A DNA stretch of 64,000 bases from an uncultured Collinsella sp. GTDB lineage: Bacteria; Actinomycetota; Coriobacteriia; Coriobacteriales; Coriobacteriaceae. Every line of letters starts with the position of its first letter. The stretch's first letter is position 1. The stretch spans positions 122,643-186,642 of the forward strand of contig CAUCLI010000002.1 of assembly GCA_958443615.1 (NCBI GenBank), read 5' to 3'. The translations under genes and the position numbers were made by a program. The notes under the pieces are model-generated. The model was not told where the DNA came from. It made no database searches and saw only the letters and a program-made list of their open reading frames with translations. This document shows, piece after piece, positions 53,969 to 63,788 of the stretch.

Positions 53969-54487
53969 ATGGCCATGAACGAAAACGTCGCCAAGGTTCT
54001 GGAGGAGCAGATCAACAAGGAGCTGTACTCCGCCTACCTCTACCTCACGTTCGCCGACTACTACGAGGACCGCGGCCTCAAGGGCTTCGCCAACTGGTAC
54101 GAGATCCAGGTGAAAGAGGAAGTCGACCACGCGATGGCAATGCGCCGCTACCTGCTGGACAACGACTACAAGCCCACCATGCTCGCCATCGAACAGCCTG
54201 ACAAGACGTTCTCCAACGACCTCGAGCCGCTCGAGGCGGGCCTTGTCCACGAGGAGTACGTGACCGGCCTGATTCACCACTGCTACGAGGTCGCGCAGGA
54301 GGCGCACGACATCCGCGCGCTGCGCATGCTCGACTACTTTGTGAAGGAGCAGGGCGAGGAGGAGGCCAACGCTCGCGACATGATCACCAAGATGAAATTG
54401 TTCGGCAGCGACCCCAAGGGCCTGTACGACCTGGACCGCGAATATCAGACGCGCGTGTACACGCAGATGACCGCGCTGCCGCTGTAG
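53969..54487 (+). CDS. ftnA: Non-haem ferritin
   Basis: 172 residues from ATG 53969 (AAAAAGGAG upstream; a second ATG two codons on is equally possible). Four-helix bundle with ferroxidase ligands in LEEQINKELYSAYLYLTFADYY (E17 region), VKEEVDHAMAMRRYL (E/H pair) and KEQGEEEANARDMI. It oxidises and stores iron in the cytoplasm. TATACT at 53922-53927 may be its -10 box. Divergent from the DUF2207 gene; a terminator follows at 54518. Confidence 0.94.
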   Translation: MAMNENVAKVLEEQINKELYSAYLYLTFADYYEDRGLKGFANWYEIQVKEEVDHAMAMRRYLLDNDYKPTMLAIEQPDKTFSNDLEPLEAGLVHEEYVTGLIHHCYEVAQEAHDIRALRMLDYFVKEQGEEEANARDMITKMKLFGSDPKGLYDLDREYQTRVYTQMTALPL

Positions 54488-54517
54488 AGCGCCGGAAAAC
54501 GATCGGAAAATCAATGG

Positions 54518-54552
54518 GGCGCCCCGTCCATATGTACGGGGCGCCTCGCTTT
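54518..54552 (+). terminator. Probable terminator of the ferritin gene
   Basis: GGCGCCCCGT (54518-54527) pairs with ACGGGGCGCC (54536-54545) and is followed by TCGCTTT, 31 bases after the stop codon. Confidence 0.75.
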
Positions 54553-54613
54553 GCGGTCAAAAGCCGGGTCTCGCCCTTCCGGAAGCTGAATTTGGAGGTC
54601 CCTTGGAGACAAC

Positions 54614-54747
54614 ATCGAAGTTTTGCAGCAGTTTTTGGCCCCCATCGAAGTAGACGCATTTGCAGCTTGCGAGAAATACCAGCTCAGCAAGGCACGCAAG
54701 AATCTGTCTACTCTCGAAACGTCCTAAAACTGCTGCAAAACTTCGAT
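54614..54747. repeat. 134-bp inverted-repeat element, copy B
   Basis: ATCGAAGTTTTGCAGCAGTTTT (54614-54635) is exactly inverted at 54726-54747. It shares the 18-base end and the interior GTCTACTC word with the element at 37036. The interiors differ otherwise, so only the ends are conserved, as in miniature elements mobilised in trans. The 570-bp gene-free stretch 54488-55054 holds the ferritin terminator, this element, a tandem repeat and the tRNA terminator. Confidence 0.82.
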
Positions 54748-54897
54748 CGAGGCAGCAGCTCTGCCGTCGGACGCCGCGACGAGCGAGTCGGCGGAGCTCG
54801 AGCGCCGTGCGAGACGCCTATCAACCTGCTGTTGCGCTTCCACAACGTGGGGATGGGTGAGATCCGCATCGACAGCGCTCCCGTCGATGCGCATACG

Positions 54898-54988
54898 GCC
54901 CCATCGACCACGTCGGCCACGTCGGCCCCATCGGCCACGTCGGCCCCATCGACCCATCGGCCACGTCGGCCACGTCGGCCACGTCGGG
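54898..54988. repeat. Degenerate 9-bp tandem repeat
   Basis: About ten copies of CACGTCGGC or CCCATCGGC units, with a few shifted copies (CCCATCGAC). It lies between element copy B and the tRNA-Ser terminator. Any open frame read through it is a low-complexity Val/Ala/Asp or Pro/Thr/Trp repeat, so it is not taken as coding. Confidence 0.75.
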
Positions 54989-55010
54989 GTTCGAATCTGC
55001 AGACACGGCA

Positions 55011-55042
55011 ACAAAAAAAAGCGAGCCCTTATGGACTCGCTT
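55011..55042 (-). terminator. Terminator of tRNA-Ser
   Basis: On the minus strand AAGCGAGTCC pairs with GGGCTCGCTT (one mismatch) around ATAA, followed by a run of eight T. Confidence 0.93.
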
Positions 55043-55054
55043 CTCAATTCACAC

Positions 55055-55146
55055 TGGCGGAGAGCTGGGGATTCGAACCCCAGAAGGGCTTTGCGGCCCT
55101 TACTCGCTTAGCAGGCGAGCACCTTCGGCCTCTCGGTCAGCTCTCC
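55055..55146 (-). tRNA. tRNA-Ser (anticodon GCU)
   Basis: 92 nucleotides with encoded CCA. Acceptor stem GGAGAGC/GCTCTCC, D arm TGACCGAGAGGCCGAAGG, anticodon stem CTCGC/GCGAG around loop CTGCTAA (anticodon GCT, reads AGC/AGU), a long class II variable arm (GGGCCGCAAAGCCC), and T arm CTGGGGTTCGAATCCCCAG. All helices pair correctly. It is followed by a strong terminator, so it is transcribed as a single gene or after gluQ. Confidence 0.97.
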
Positions 55147-55213
55147 GTGGCAGCCAGACGATGATAACGCACTTCCGTGAGCTTGAACAGGGCGCGGCGG
55201 CAACAATTCAAAA

Positions 55214-56251
55214 CTAGCCCAAGAAACCGGGGTCCACCACGAAGCTGCCGCGATGCGCGCGCACAAGGCCCCAGTCGAAATGCTCCGCGAGGGCCTCCGC
55301 CGAGCACGGCGCCGGATCCGCGCGCAGGCCCAGGGCGAAAGCCAAGCGCCCCAAGAGCTCGTCTGCCGAGTCGAACCGCTTGCGCAGCTCCCCCATATCG
55401 AGGTCGCGGTCGCGCTTGGAAAGGCGACGGCCGTCCGGAGCAAACAGCAATGGAACGTGCGCATACTCGGGATGCGCGTAGCCCAGCACATCCTGCAGGT
55501 ACAGTTGGCGGGCCGTCGACCCGAGCAGGTCGCAACCGCGCACGACCTCGGTCACGCCCATGGCGGCATCGTCCACGACGACCGCAAGTTGATAGGCGAA
55601 GACGCCATCGCTGCGGCGGACCAGGAAGTCCCCGCACTCACGGGCGAGATCCTCGACATACTCACCGTACGTGCGATCGGTGAACTTCACCATACGCGAC
55701 GACGGGGCGGCAGGCGCCCGGGGCGCCGTGGCGGGCGCATCCCGACCGCACGCCGCGGGCACTTTCAAGCGCATCGCGGGCGGTCGGGCGAGCAAGCGCT
55801 CCGTCACCTGCTCGGGCGTCAGGCCCCGGCACGTCCCCGCATACACCGGTGTGCCGTCGCTGGCATGGGGCGCACTTGCGGCATGGAGCTCGGCACGCGT
55901 GCAAAAGCAGGGGTACACCAGCCCGAGTCCATCAAGCCGCTGCAGCACATCCTCATAGAGGTCGAGCCGGTCGGTTTGGAAATACGGGCCCTCGTCCCAC
56001 TCCAGCCCCAGCCAGCGCAAGTCGTCCATGAGCAGTTCCGCCCACGGACCGCTGCGGGCGCGATCGTCCAGGTCCTCGATGCGCAACACGAGCCTGCCGC
56101 CCTGGCTGCGCACCGAGAGCCACGCGAACAGCGACGCCGCGACGTTGCCCAAATGCATGCGGCCCGTGGGTGACGGCGCGAAGCGGCCCACAACCGGAAA
56201 CGCCCCGCGCTCCACGCTTTCGATGCGGGGCCCATGCAGCGCGCCGCCCAT
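55214..56251 (-). CDS. gluQ: Glutamyl-Q tRNA(Asp) synthetase
   Basis: 345 residues from ATG 56251. The class I signature is APSPTGRMHLGNVAAS (HIGH-like) and the second is RLSKRDRDLD (KMSKS-like); LRIEDLDDRA binds glutamate. The anticodon-binding domain of GltX is missing, which identifies GluQ, the enzyme that attaches glutamate to queuosine in tRNA-Asp. The zinc region has PCFCTRAEL. An Ala/Pro-rich insert (PATAPRAPAAPSS) before MVKFTDRTYGEY is unusual. Its ATG is 5 bases after the stop of a small acidic gene. Confidence 0.9.
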   Translation of the reverse strand: MGGALHGPRIESVERGAFPVVGRFAPSPTGRMHLGNVAASLFAWLSVRSQGGRLVLRIEDLDDRARSGPWAELLMDDLRWLGLEWDEGPYFQTDRLDLYEDVLQRLDGLGLVYPCFCTRAELHAASAPHASDGTPVYAGTCRGLTPEQVTERLLARPPAMRLKVPAACGRDAPATAPRAPAAPSSRMVKFTDRTYGEYVEDLARECGDFLVRRSDGVFAYQLAVVVDDAAMGVTEVVRGCDLLGSTARQLYLQDVLGYAHPEYAHVPLLFAPDGRRLSKRDRDLDMGELRKRFDSADELLGRLAFALGLRADPAPCSAEALAEHFDWGLVRAHRGSFVVDPGFLG

Positions 56252-56256
56252 CACGG

Positions 56257-56412
56257 CTACGCCCACGGATCGCGCTCGAACAGGGGCTCGGGGTCGGGTC
56301 GGCGATCGGAATACGGGTCGTAGCCGTCATCATCCTCGTTCTCCGCGCGGATGCAGGGGTCCTCGTACTCGGGGGCACGCTTTTCATCACTCACCTTTGG
56401 CATCTCGCCCAT
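56257..56412 (-). CDS. 51-residue acidic protein upstream of gluQ
   Basis: A short frame with a good ribosome site (GGGGAG, 6 bases before ATG) reading MGEMPKVSDEKRAPEYEDPC, then an acidic run ENEDDDGYDPYSD and ending PLFERDPWA. It overlaps no other gene and is tightly followed by gluQ, which suggests an operon. No family is recognised. The unusual composition (about a third Asp/Glu, several Pro and Tyr) suggests a disordered protein. Coding is inferred from the start signal and gene packing. Confidence 0.55.
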   Translation of the reverse strand: MGEMPKVSDEKRAPEYEDPCIRAENEDDDGYDPYSDRRPDPEPLFERDPWA

Positions 56413-56424
56413 GACATCTCCCCA

Positions 56425-56468
56425 GAACAAAGCCCGGCCCTCCGCGTGATCCCAACGGAAGGCCGGGC
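56425..56468 (-). terminator. Hairpin upstream of the small acidic gene
   Basis: On the minus strand GCCCGGCCTTCCG pairs with CGGAGGGCCGGGC (one mismatch) and is followed by TTTGTTCTG. It lies between clpB and the small gene and may end the clpB transcript. Confidence 0.75.
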
Positions 56469-56607
56469 GATTGATTTATTCGCCGTCTAGCAGCATATAC
56501 GAGTTTCGCCCATCCGGAAACGATGAGGATGGGACGGGGTGCGCGACCCGGCAAAAGCGACGACGCGGCGCGCGGCACCGGCCGGGCACGGGCGCCACAC
56601 AGCACGG

Positions 56608-56638
56608 ATGTGCAATTTGCACCCGTCCCCGATTACAC
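56608..56638. repeat. Single REP-like unit after clpB
   Basis: A diverged copy of the ATGTGTAATT-type unit (ATGTGCAATT end, GCACCCGTCCCC core, GATTACAC end). It begins 6 bases after the clpB stop codon. Confidence 0.7.
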
Positions 56639-56644
56639 GCCGGG

Positions 56645-59215
<2,571 letters not shown>

Positions 59216-59247
59216 GGAATCACCCTCTCTCGCAACCCTTCCGGCCA

Positions 59248-59284
59248 CCACCTCGATTTGGGGACAGGCACCGAATTGAGGTGG
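59248..59284. repeat. REP-like unit in the clpB leader
   Basis: CCACCTCGATT end, TGGGGACAGGCACC core and AATTGAGGTGG end. It lies between the likely clpB promoter and its start codon, 33 bases upstream of the ATG. Confidence 0.75.
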
Positions 59285-59466
59285 TCGAGTCGAAGCGGGC
59301 CTTGGGGTTGCACCCGGCCGCCCTACGGGGCGGCGCACTGTGTTATCGAGAGGTATTGTTGCCGAGGTGCGGTAGATTTATACCAGAACCTAAGTCTATA
59401 TACATAAGATTTTCTTAGTGCCAAACCATAGACTATGAGCACGACAATCAAACTGTGCCATGGACT

Positions 59467-59507
59467 TTGAGCATATCCGTCTCATCGTATATACTCCTAT
59501 AGGAGTA
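59467..59507 (+). promoter_or_regulatory. Promoter and palindromic operator of the DUF3990/HTH module
   Basis: TTGAGC (59467-59472), a 17-bp spacer and TATACT (59490-59495) make a good promoter. The 16-bp perfect palindrome TACTCCTATAGGAGTA (59492-59507) covers the -10 box and the transcription start, an ideal place for self-repression by the encoded HTH protein. Confidence 0.78.
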
Positions 59508-59521
59508 CTTTGGAGGCTGCC

Positions 59522-60193
59522 ATGCGAATATACCACGGGTCGAAAGACATCATCGAGCGCCCCGTGTTCGGTAGGGGCAAGGCCCATAACGACTACGGCC
59601 TTGGCTTCTATTGCACCGAAGACCTGCGCATGGCCAAGGAATGGGCCGTTGACGAAAACCACTGCGGCTACGCCAACGCATATGACCTCAATATGGACGG
59701 CCTCGATGTTCTTCGTCTTGGCGGCGAAGGATGCACCGTGCTCCATTGGCTCGCCGTGCTGCTGGAAAACCGAACCTTTGACATGCCGAGCATTCTGGCG
59801 GCGGAGGCACGGGAATATCTACTTGAGAACTTCTCAGTCCCCTATAAGGAGGCGGATATCATCGTTGGATATCGCGCCGACGACAGTTACTTCTCGTTCG
59901 CGCAGGACTTTCTCAACGGAACCATCCCCTACCGTCATTTGAGACAAGCCATGCATCTCGGCAAGCTCGGACAGCAAGTAGTGCTCAAAAGCGAGCGTGC
60001 CTTTGCGCGCGTCGAGTTTTGCGATGCCCTACCCGCGCCCTGCGAGCTCTGGTTCCCGAAAAAGCAGGCGCGAGACCTCGCCGCACGGCAATCCTATACG
60101 GAGATCACCACGCAAAAGCGCAAACAAGGCGACCTTTACATGGTGCACATTCTTGATGAGGGGATTCTGCCCGATGATCCGCGCCTACGATGA
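59522..60193 (+). CDS. DUF3990 protein, ADP-ribosyltransferase-like
   Basis: 223 residues from ATG 59522 (GGAGG upstream). The N terminus reads MRIYHGSKDIIERPVFGRGK and DYGLGFYCTEDLRMAKEWA, the DUF3990 motif; the HG...GxGFYxT pattern is that of the ADP-ribosyltransferase fold (Pfam clan of ART toxins). The sequence then has IIVGYRADDSYFSFAQDFLNG and ends with a basic segment. No signal peptide. The following HTH gene overlaps it by 20 bases. This arrangement, a possible ART toxin followed by an antitoxin-like HTH protein with a palindrome over the shared promoter, suggests a toxin-antitoxin module. Catalytic activity is not proven. Confidence 0.78.
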   Translation: MRIYHGSKDIIERPVFGRGKAHNDYGLGFYCTEDLRMAKEWAVDENHCGYANAYDLNMDGLDVLRLGGEGCTVLHWLAVLLENRTFDMPSILAAEAREYLLENFSVPYKEADIIVGYRADDSYFSFAQDFLNGTIPYRHLRQAMHLGKLGQQVVLKSERAFARVEFCDALPAPCELWFPKKQARDLAARQSYTEITTQKRKQGDLYMVHILDEGILPDDPRLR

Positions 60194-60812
60194 AACCTAC
60201 CTGAGACTCGCTCGCGCCTCTCTCGCGCGGGCGTTCGACTACGCCGTTTACGATGAGCACCTTGCGCTCGAGGAGTTTTGCTCGGCCTTCCTCAGTTCCG
60301 GTGTGGCGAGGCGCTTCGAGCGCGGCGATGCCGGCACCCTTGCGGGCAAGTCCGGCGTGGAGCTTGCGCGAGACGTCTTGTCGTCCCTGCCCGACTACCA
60401 ACCCTCTCCAGCGCGTTATACAGCTAGCCGCACGCCCGAATACTGGGCAGGATGGGCCCTCGCCTATTATCAATGGCAGTCCGGCTTGCCGTTCGAGCGC
60501 ATTTTGAGGGCGGTCCCCATCAACAGCATCCTGCTCATGTACGGCAAGTTTCACGAGATGGATATCACTCAGTTCGCCGACCATATGGACGGGCTGATGC
60601 GTGACTCCGAGCCGACCTCCCGCCTCAAGGAGCTTCGCATGCGGACGGGCATTTCCCAGCGCGAACTGGCGGTGCGGTCGGGCGTTCCGCTACGCAGCGT
60701 GCAGCAGTACGAGCAGCGCCAGAAGAACATCAACCGAGCGAGTTTTGAATCGGTCGTCGCCTTGGCGCGGGCGGTATATTGCCCAGACCCAACCGACCTG
60801 CTCGAGGTGTAA
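60174..60812 (+). CDS. HTH (XRE-type) protein of the DUF3990 module
   Basis: 212 residues from ATG 60174, 20 bases inside the DUF3990 gene, with GAGGGG upstream, so translation is coupled. The first 140 residues are a helical domain without recognised family (YLRLARASLARAFDYAV, then EYWAGWALAYYQWQSGLPF). Residues about 148-205 form an XRE helix-turn-helix: LKELRMRTGISQRELAVRSG and LRSVQQYEQRQKNINRAS. It probably binds the 59492-59507 palindrome. By position it would be the antitoxin, with the N-terminal part neutralising the DUF3990 protein. Confidence 0.75.
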   Translation: MIRAYDETYLRLARASLARAFDYAVYDEHLALEEFCSAFLSSGVARRFERGDAGTLAGKSGVELARDVLSSLPDYQPSPARYTASRTPEYWAGWALAYYQWQSGLPFERILRAVPINSILLMYGKFHEMDITQFADHMDGLMRDSEPTSRLKELRMRTGISQRELAVRSGVPLRSVQQYEQRQKNINRASFESVVALARAVYCPDPTDLLEV

Positions 60813-60936
60813 CAGATAAAGAGCGGATAACGTGACGAGCGGCCTCGGCTGCTCGACGCCCCCCTACAGCCGTAACAACCTGCGCGTCGCTAAGCCCTGT
60901 GGCCCCCAACGGAGCTCGTCTACGTGATCGATAGCG

Positions 60937-61197
60937 CTACTCGGCCAGACGCCTCATGATGAGCTCGTAATTCTCGCGGCGATGTGGCACGGTGCAGGCG
61001 CTGCAGTCCTTGATGCGCGCGCCATCGGCGCCATCTATATAGGTGAAATTCCCGCCGCAGTCCTCGCCCAGGCGATACAGCGGGCAAAAGCAGAACAGAC
61101 AGTTCAAATCCTCGGCCGGCATATCGTGACATGGGTAGAACTCACAGGCGCTGTGATTGAAGAACCGATAATTCTCACTCGAGGGCGCATCGCTCAT
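60937..61197 (-). CDS. Cysteine-rich small domain protein
   Basis: 86 residues from ATG 61197 (GGGGAG upstream). FFNHSACEFYPCHDMPAEDLNCLFCFCPLY, CGGNFTY and DCSACTVPH match the cysteine-rich small domain found in anaerobes. Eight cysteines plus histidines in fixed spacing suggest a metal or iron-sulfur site. Function unknown. It lies alone between the HTH gene and hspR. Confidence 0.83.
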   Translation of the reverse strand: MSDAPSSENYRFFNHSACEFYPCHDMPAEDLNCLFCFCPLYRLGEDCGGNFTYIDGADGARIKDCSACTVPHRRENYELIMRRLAE

Positions 61198-61262
61198 GTC
61201 ACCGTTCTCCCCAACCATCGCAGCTCTCTTTCTCGCCCGTATCCCCTTCGCTCCGCGCCGGG

Positions 61263-61297
61263 AACCTCAATTGAGGGACAGTCCCTGAATTGAGGTT
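61263..61297. repeat. REP-like palindrome directly after hspR
   Basis: AACCTCAATTGAGGGAC pairs with TCCCTGAATTGAGGTT except one base; the centre is the shortened GGGACAGTCCC. It begins immediately after the hspR TAA with no gap. Confidence 0.8.
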
Positions 61298-61711
61298 TTA
61301 CAGGTCGCCGCCGGAGAGCAGGCCGCGCAGGACCTTCTCGGGGTCGGCGGAGCCGTCGCGCGGAGCGAGCGCGGTGATTCGCTTTTGCATCTTGAGCTCG
61401 TGGAGCTCGTCCTCGAGTTGGCGAACACGGGAGCGCAGCTTCTCGGCCTCGAGCTCACGGGCCTCGGCGCGCTCCTTCATGTCCAGGATGCGCACCACGC
61501 CGGCGAGGTTGATGCCCTCGTCGGTGAGCTGGTTGATGAGCTCGAGGCGCTCGATATCGGCCTGGGAGTACAGGCGCGTGTTGCCACCGGAGCGCTTGGG
61601 GTTCACCAGGCCCTTGGACTCGTACACGCGCAGCGTCTGGGGGTGCATGCCCGTGAGCTCCGCAGCGACGGAGATCATGTACAGCGGTTTGTTGCGGCTC
61701 TCTTCGGTCAT
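61298..61711 (-). CDS. hspR: MerR-family heat-shock repressor HspR
   Basis: 137 residues from ATG 61711 (GGGGGAAG upstream). The winged helix reads YMISVAAELTGMHPQTLRVYESKGLVNPKRSGGNTRLYSQADI, which is the HspR signature, followed by a coiled coil (KERAEARELEAEKLRSRVRQLEDELHEL). It binds HAIR operators before dnaK and clpB using DnaK as corepressor in other actinobacteria. It is the last gene of the dnaK-grpE-dnaJ-hspR order, 170 bp after dnaJ, with two REP units in the gap. Confidence 0.92.
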   Translation of the reverse strand: MTEESRNKPLYMISVAAELTGMHPQTLRVYESKGLVNPKRSGGNTRLYSQADIERLELINQLTDEGINLAGVVRILDMKERAEARELEAEKLRSRVRQLEDELHELKMQKRITALAPRDGSADPEKVLRGLLSGGDL

Positions 61712-61821
61712 GCTTCCCCCATCCGATCGAATCATCGAATCCTATTGTACGCGTCACGCGCCGAGGTGCAGCGACCCGGCGCGCGACGCTTTGTAAAATG
61801 CATCCGTTCCCAAGCTACGCG

Positions 61822-61889
61822 ATGTGTCAATTTGTACCTGTCCCCAATTGGCATCCTTGTGTAAAACGCACCCGTCCCCAAATTACACA
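61822..61889. repeat. Two adjacent REP-like units at the dnaJ end
   Basis: A GTGTCAATTTGTACCTGTCCCC unit (61822-61854) and a TGTGTAAAACGCACCCGTCCCC unit (61858-61889), in the same orientation and three bases apart. The second one contains the original dnaJ stop codon TAA (61883-61885). Confidence 0.78.
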
Positions 61890-62827
61890 TTCAAACGCGG
61901 GCGATAATTGCGCTCGTCGGCGTCGCGGAGCTTTTCCAGGGCGGCGCGTTCCTTCTCCGTCAGGCTCGTGGGAACCTGGACGGTCACGGTCGCCAACAGG
62001 GCGCCGGTGTGTCCCGAGCGCTTCACGTCGGGCATGCCCATGTCTTTGAAGCGGAAGATCTAGCCCGCCTGGGTGCCCGCGGGGACCTTGAGGCGCAGCG
62101 TCTTGCCCGAGGGCGTTGGCACGTCGACCGTGCAGCCCAGGGCCGCCTCGTACATCGAAACCGGCACGTCGATCGAGACGTCGGCGGACTTGCCGCGGCG
62201 CTTGAACACCGGGTGGTCGGCGACGTGGAACTCGATGAGCATGCTGCCGCGCGGACCGCCGTTCACGCCGTACTCGCCGTGGTTCTTGTACCGCAGCTTC
62301 ATACCGTCGTAGCAGCCGGCGGGAATCGTGACCTCGATGGTGTCGCTCTCCCCCGTCGAGGGGATGCGGTGCGTCACGCTGCGCTTGGCGCCGCGCAGCG
62401 CCTCGTCGAACGTCACGTCGATCACGGCGCGCAGGTCGTTGCCCTTGCGTGCGCGCGCACGGCCGCCGCCGAACATGTCGCCAAAGTCGAACGACGTGGG
62501 GTCGGCGCCATACGCGCCGCTCACGCCCTCTCCACGGAACATGCTGCCAAAGATGTCGGCCATCGACGGGCCGCCGGCTCCGCCGGCATACGCATAGCCG
62601 CCCTGACCGGGAATGCCGCCGAACTGCAGCATCATGTCGTACTCTTTGCGCTTGTCCGGATTGGACAGCGTCTCATACGCCTCGGAGATCTCCTTGAACT
62701 TCGCCTCGTCGCCACCGCGATCGGGGTGGTACTTCTGAGCCAGCTTGCGGAACGCCGACTTGATCTCCTTGTCGGAGGCGTTCTTGCTTACGCCCAGGAC
62801 ATCGTAAAAGCTCTTAGATGAAGGCAT
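61883..62827 (-). pseudogene. dnaJ: dnaJ-type chaperone gene interrupted by an in-frame TAG
   Basis: The frame opens at 62827 and encodes a J domain with the HPD motif (34-36, KYHPDRGG), a Gly/Phe-rich region and the substrate-binding domains without a zinc finger (DnaJ2/CbpA type). At 62060-62062 it meets TAG after GTQAG; the same frame then continues with IFRFKDMGMPDVKRSGHTG, exactly what the family has after that point, to TAA at 61883. The stop replaces one residue (usually Lys or Gln, a single change from CAG or AAG). The 255-residue product lacks part of the second C-terminal beta domain and the dimerisation tail. Sequencing error, a true nonsense mutation or read-through cannot be told apart here. 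Confidence 0.88.
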
Positions 62828-62849
62828 GTGAACCCTCCCTTCTCAAAGA

Positions 62850-62877
62850 GGGCCCCGGGCGTCTCATCCCAGGGCCC
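62850..62877 (-). other. Intercistronic stem-loop between grpE and dnaJ
   Basis: GGGCCCCGGG pairs with CCCAGGGCCC (one mismatch), followed on the minus strand by CTCTTTG. It is too weak in T to be a normal terminator and probably adjusts dnaJ expression. Confidence 0.5.
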
Positions 62878-62911
62878 CGCCTGAATCATGCAACTATCCG
62901 AATGCGGCTGG

Positions 62912-63691
62912 TTACTCCTCGCCGGCCTCGGCCTCGGCCTCATCGTCATCCTCGACGATCACCGGGCGGGTCTCACCGCCGTAGGTCACGGTGACCATGG
63001 CGGGACGCAGCACCTTGCCGCCCATGCGGTAGCCCTTCTGGTACACGTCATTGACGGTCTCGTCGTACTGAGACGCGTCCTCCACGCGGCCGACGGCCTG
63101 GTGGATGTTGCAGTCGAAGGCCTCGCCCTTGGGGTCGATCGCCTCGACGCCCTCGCCGTCGAACACGCCGAGCAACTTGGAGCGAACCGCGTCGACGCCA
63201 TCGACGAACTGCTTGAAGTCGTCGGCGAGCTCCTGGGTGCGGGCGTGATCGAGCGCGCGCTCCATATCGTCCACCACGGGCAACAGGGCCTCGATGAGCT
63301 TCTCGGTGGCGCGGGCGCGCTCGTCCAGGCGCTCTTGGGCGGTGCGGCGGCGGTAGTTCTCCCAATCTGCCTGCAGACGGGCGTGACGGTTCACGGCGTC
63401 GGCGGCCTTGGCCTCGGCCGCCTCACGGGCATCCTCGGCGGCGGTAAGCTGCTCGCGGACCTCGACGAGCTCGGCTGCGGCCTTCTCGTACTTCAGCTTG
63501 AAATCGTTGTCCGCAGCCTCCTCACCGGCGCGGATGGCGGCCTCGACCATCTCCTCCTCGGTCATCTCCTCGGTTTCGTCGGCCATGACGGCTGCCTCCT
63601 TCTCAATGGTTGTATCGGCGGAATCGGGTGCCTGCGCGGATGCCTCGACGGCGTCCTCCACGGGTATCTTCACGTCCGTCTCCTTAATCAT
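62912..63691 (-). CDS. grpE: Nucleotide exchange factor GrpE
   Basis: 259 residues. A long acidic, disordered N terminus (1-60) and a coiled coil (AAAELVEVREQLTAAEDAREAAEAK) precede the conserved WENYRRRTAQE and ALLPVVDDMERAL, then the beta-wing domain with NIHQAVGRVED and VYQKGYRMGGKVLRPAMVTV. It exchanges ADP for ATP on DnaK. The C terminus carries an acidic tail (DDDEAEAEAGEE). Same strand as dnaK, with a 97-bp gap containing a strong hairpin. Confidence 0.95.
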   Translation of the reverse strand: MIKETDVKIPVEDAVEASAQAPDSADTTIEKEAAVMADETEEMTEEEMVEAAIRAGEEAADNDFKLKYEKAAAELVEVREQLTAAEDAREAAEAKAADAVNRHARLQADWENYRRRTAQERLDERARATEKLIEALLPVVDDMERALDHARTQELADDFKQFVDGVDAVRSKLLGVFDGEGVEAIDPKGEAFDCNIHQAVGRVEDASQYDETVNDVYQKGYRMGGKVLRPAMVTVTYGGETRPVIVEDDDEAEAEAGEE

Positions 63692-63696
63692 GCGAA

Positions 63697-63732
63697 GGGC
63701 GGCCGGCTCGCCAGCTGGCAGGCCGGCCGCCC
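63697..63732 (-). other. Intercistronic stem-loop between dnaK and grpE
   Basis: GGGCGGCCGGC (63697-63707) pairs with GCCGGCCGCCC (63722-63732), with an inner GCCAGCTGGC palindrome. No T-run. It may protect the dnaK message and lower grpE output. Confidence 0.65.
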
Positions 63733-63788
63733 CGAACTGTCATGCGGCGCTCGCGCGCGGGGCGCGCGGCGGATGCGTCTCGAGGAGC

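Noticed and set aside
54898..54988. CRISPR array
   Set aside because: Units are 9 bp, directly adjacent and without spacers; no cas genes are in the window.
59216..59400. HAIR operator for HspR before clpB
   Set aside because: No CTTGAGT-N7-ACTCAAG match was found, only short CTAAG/CTTAG repeats.
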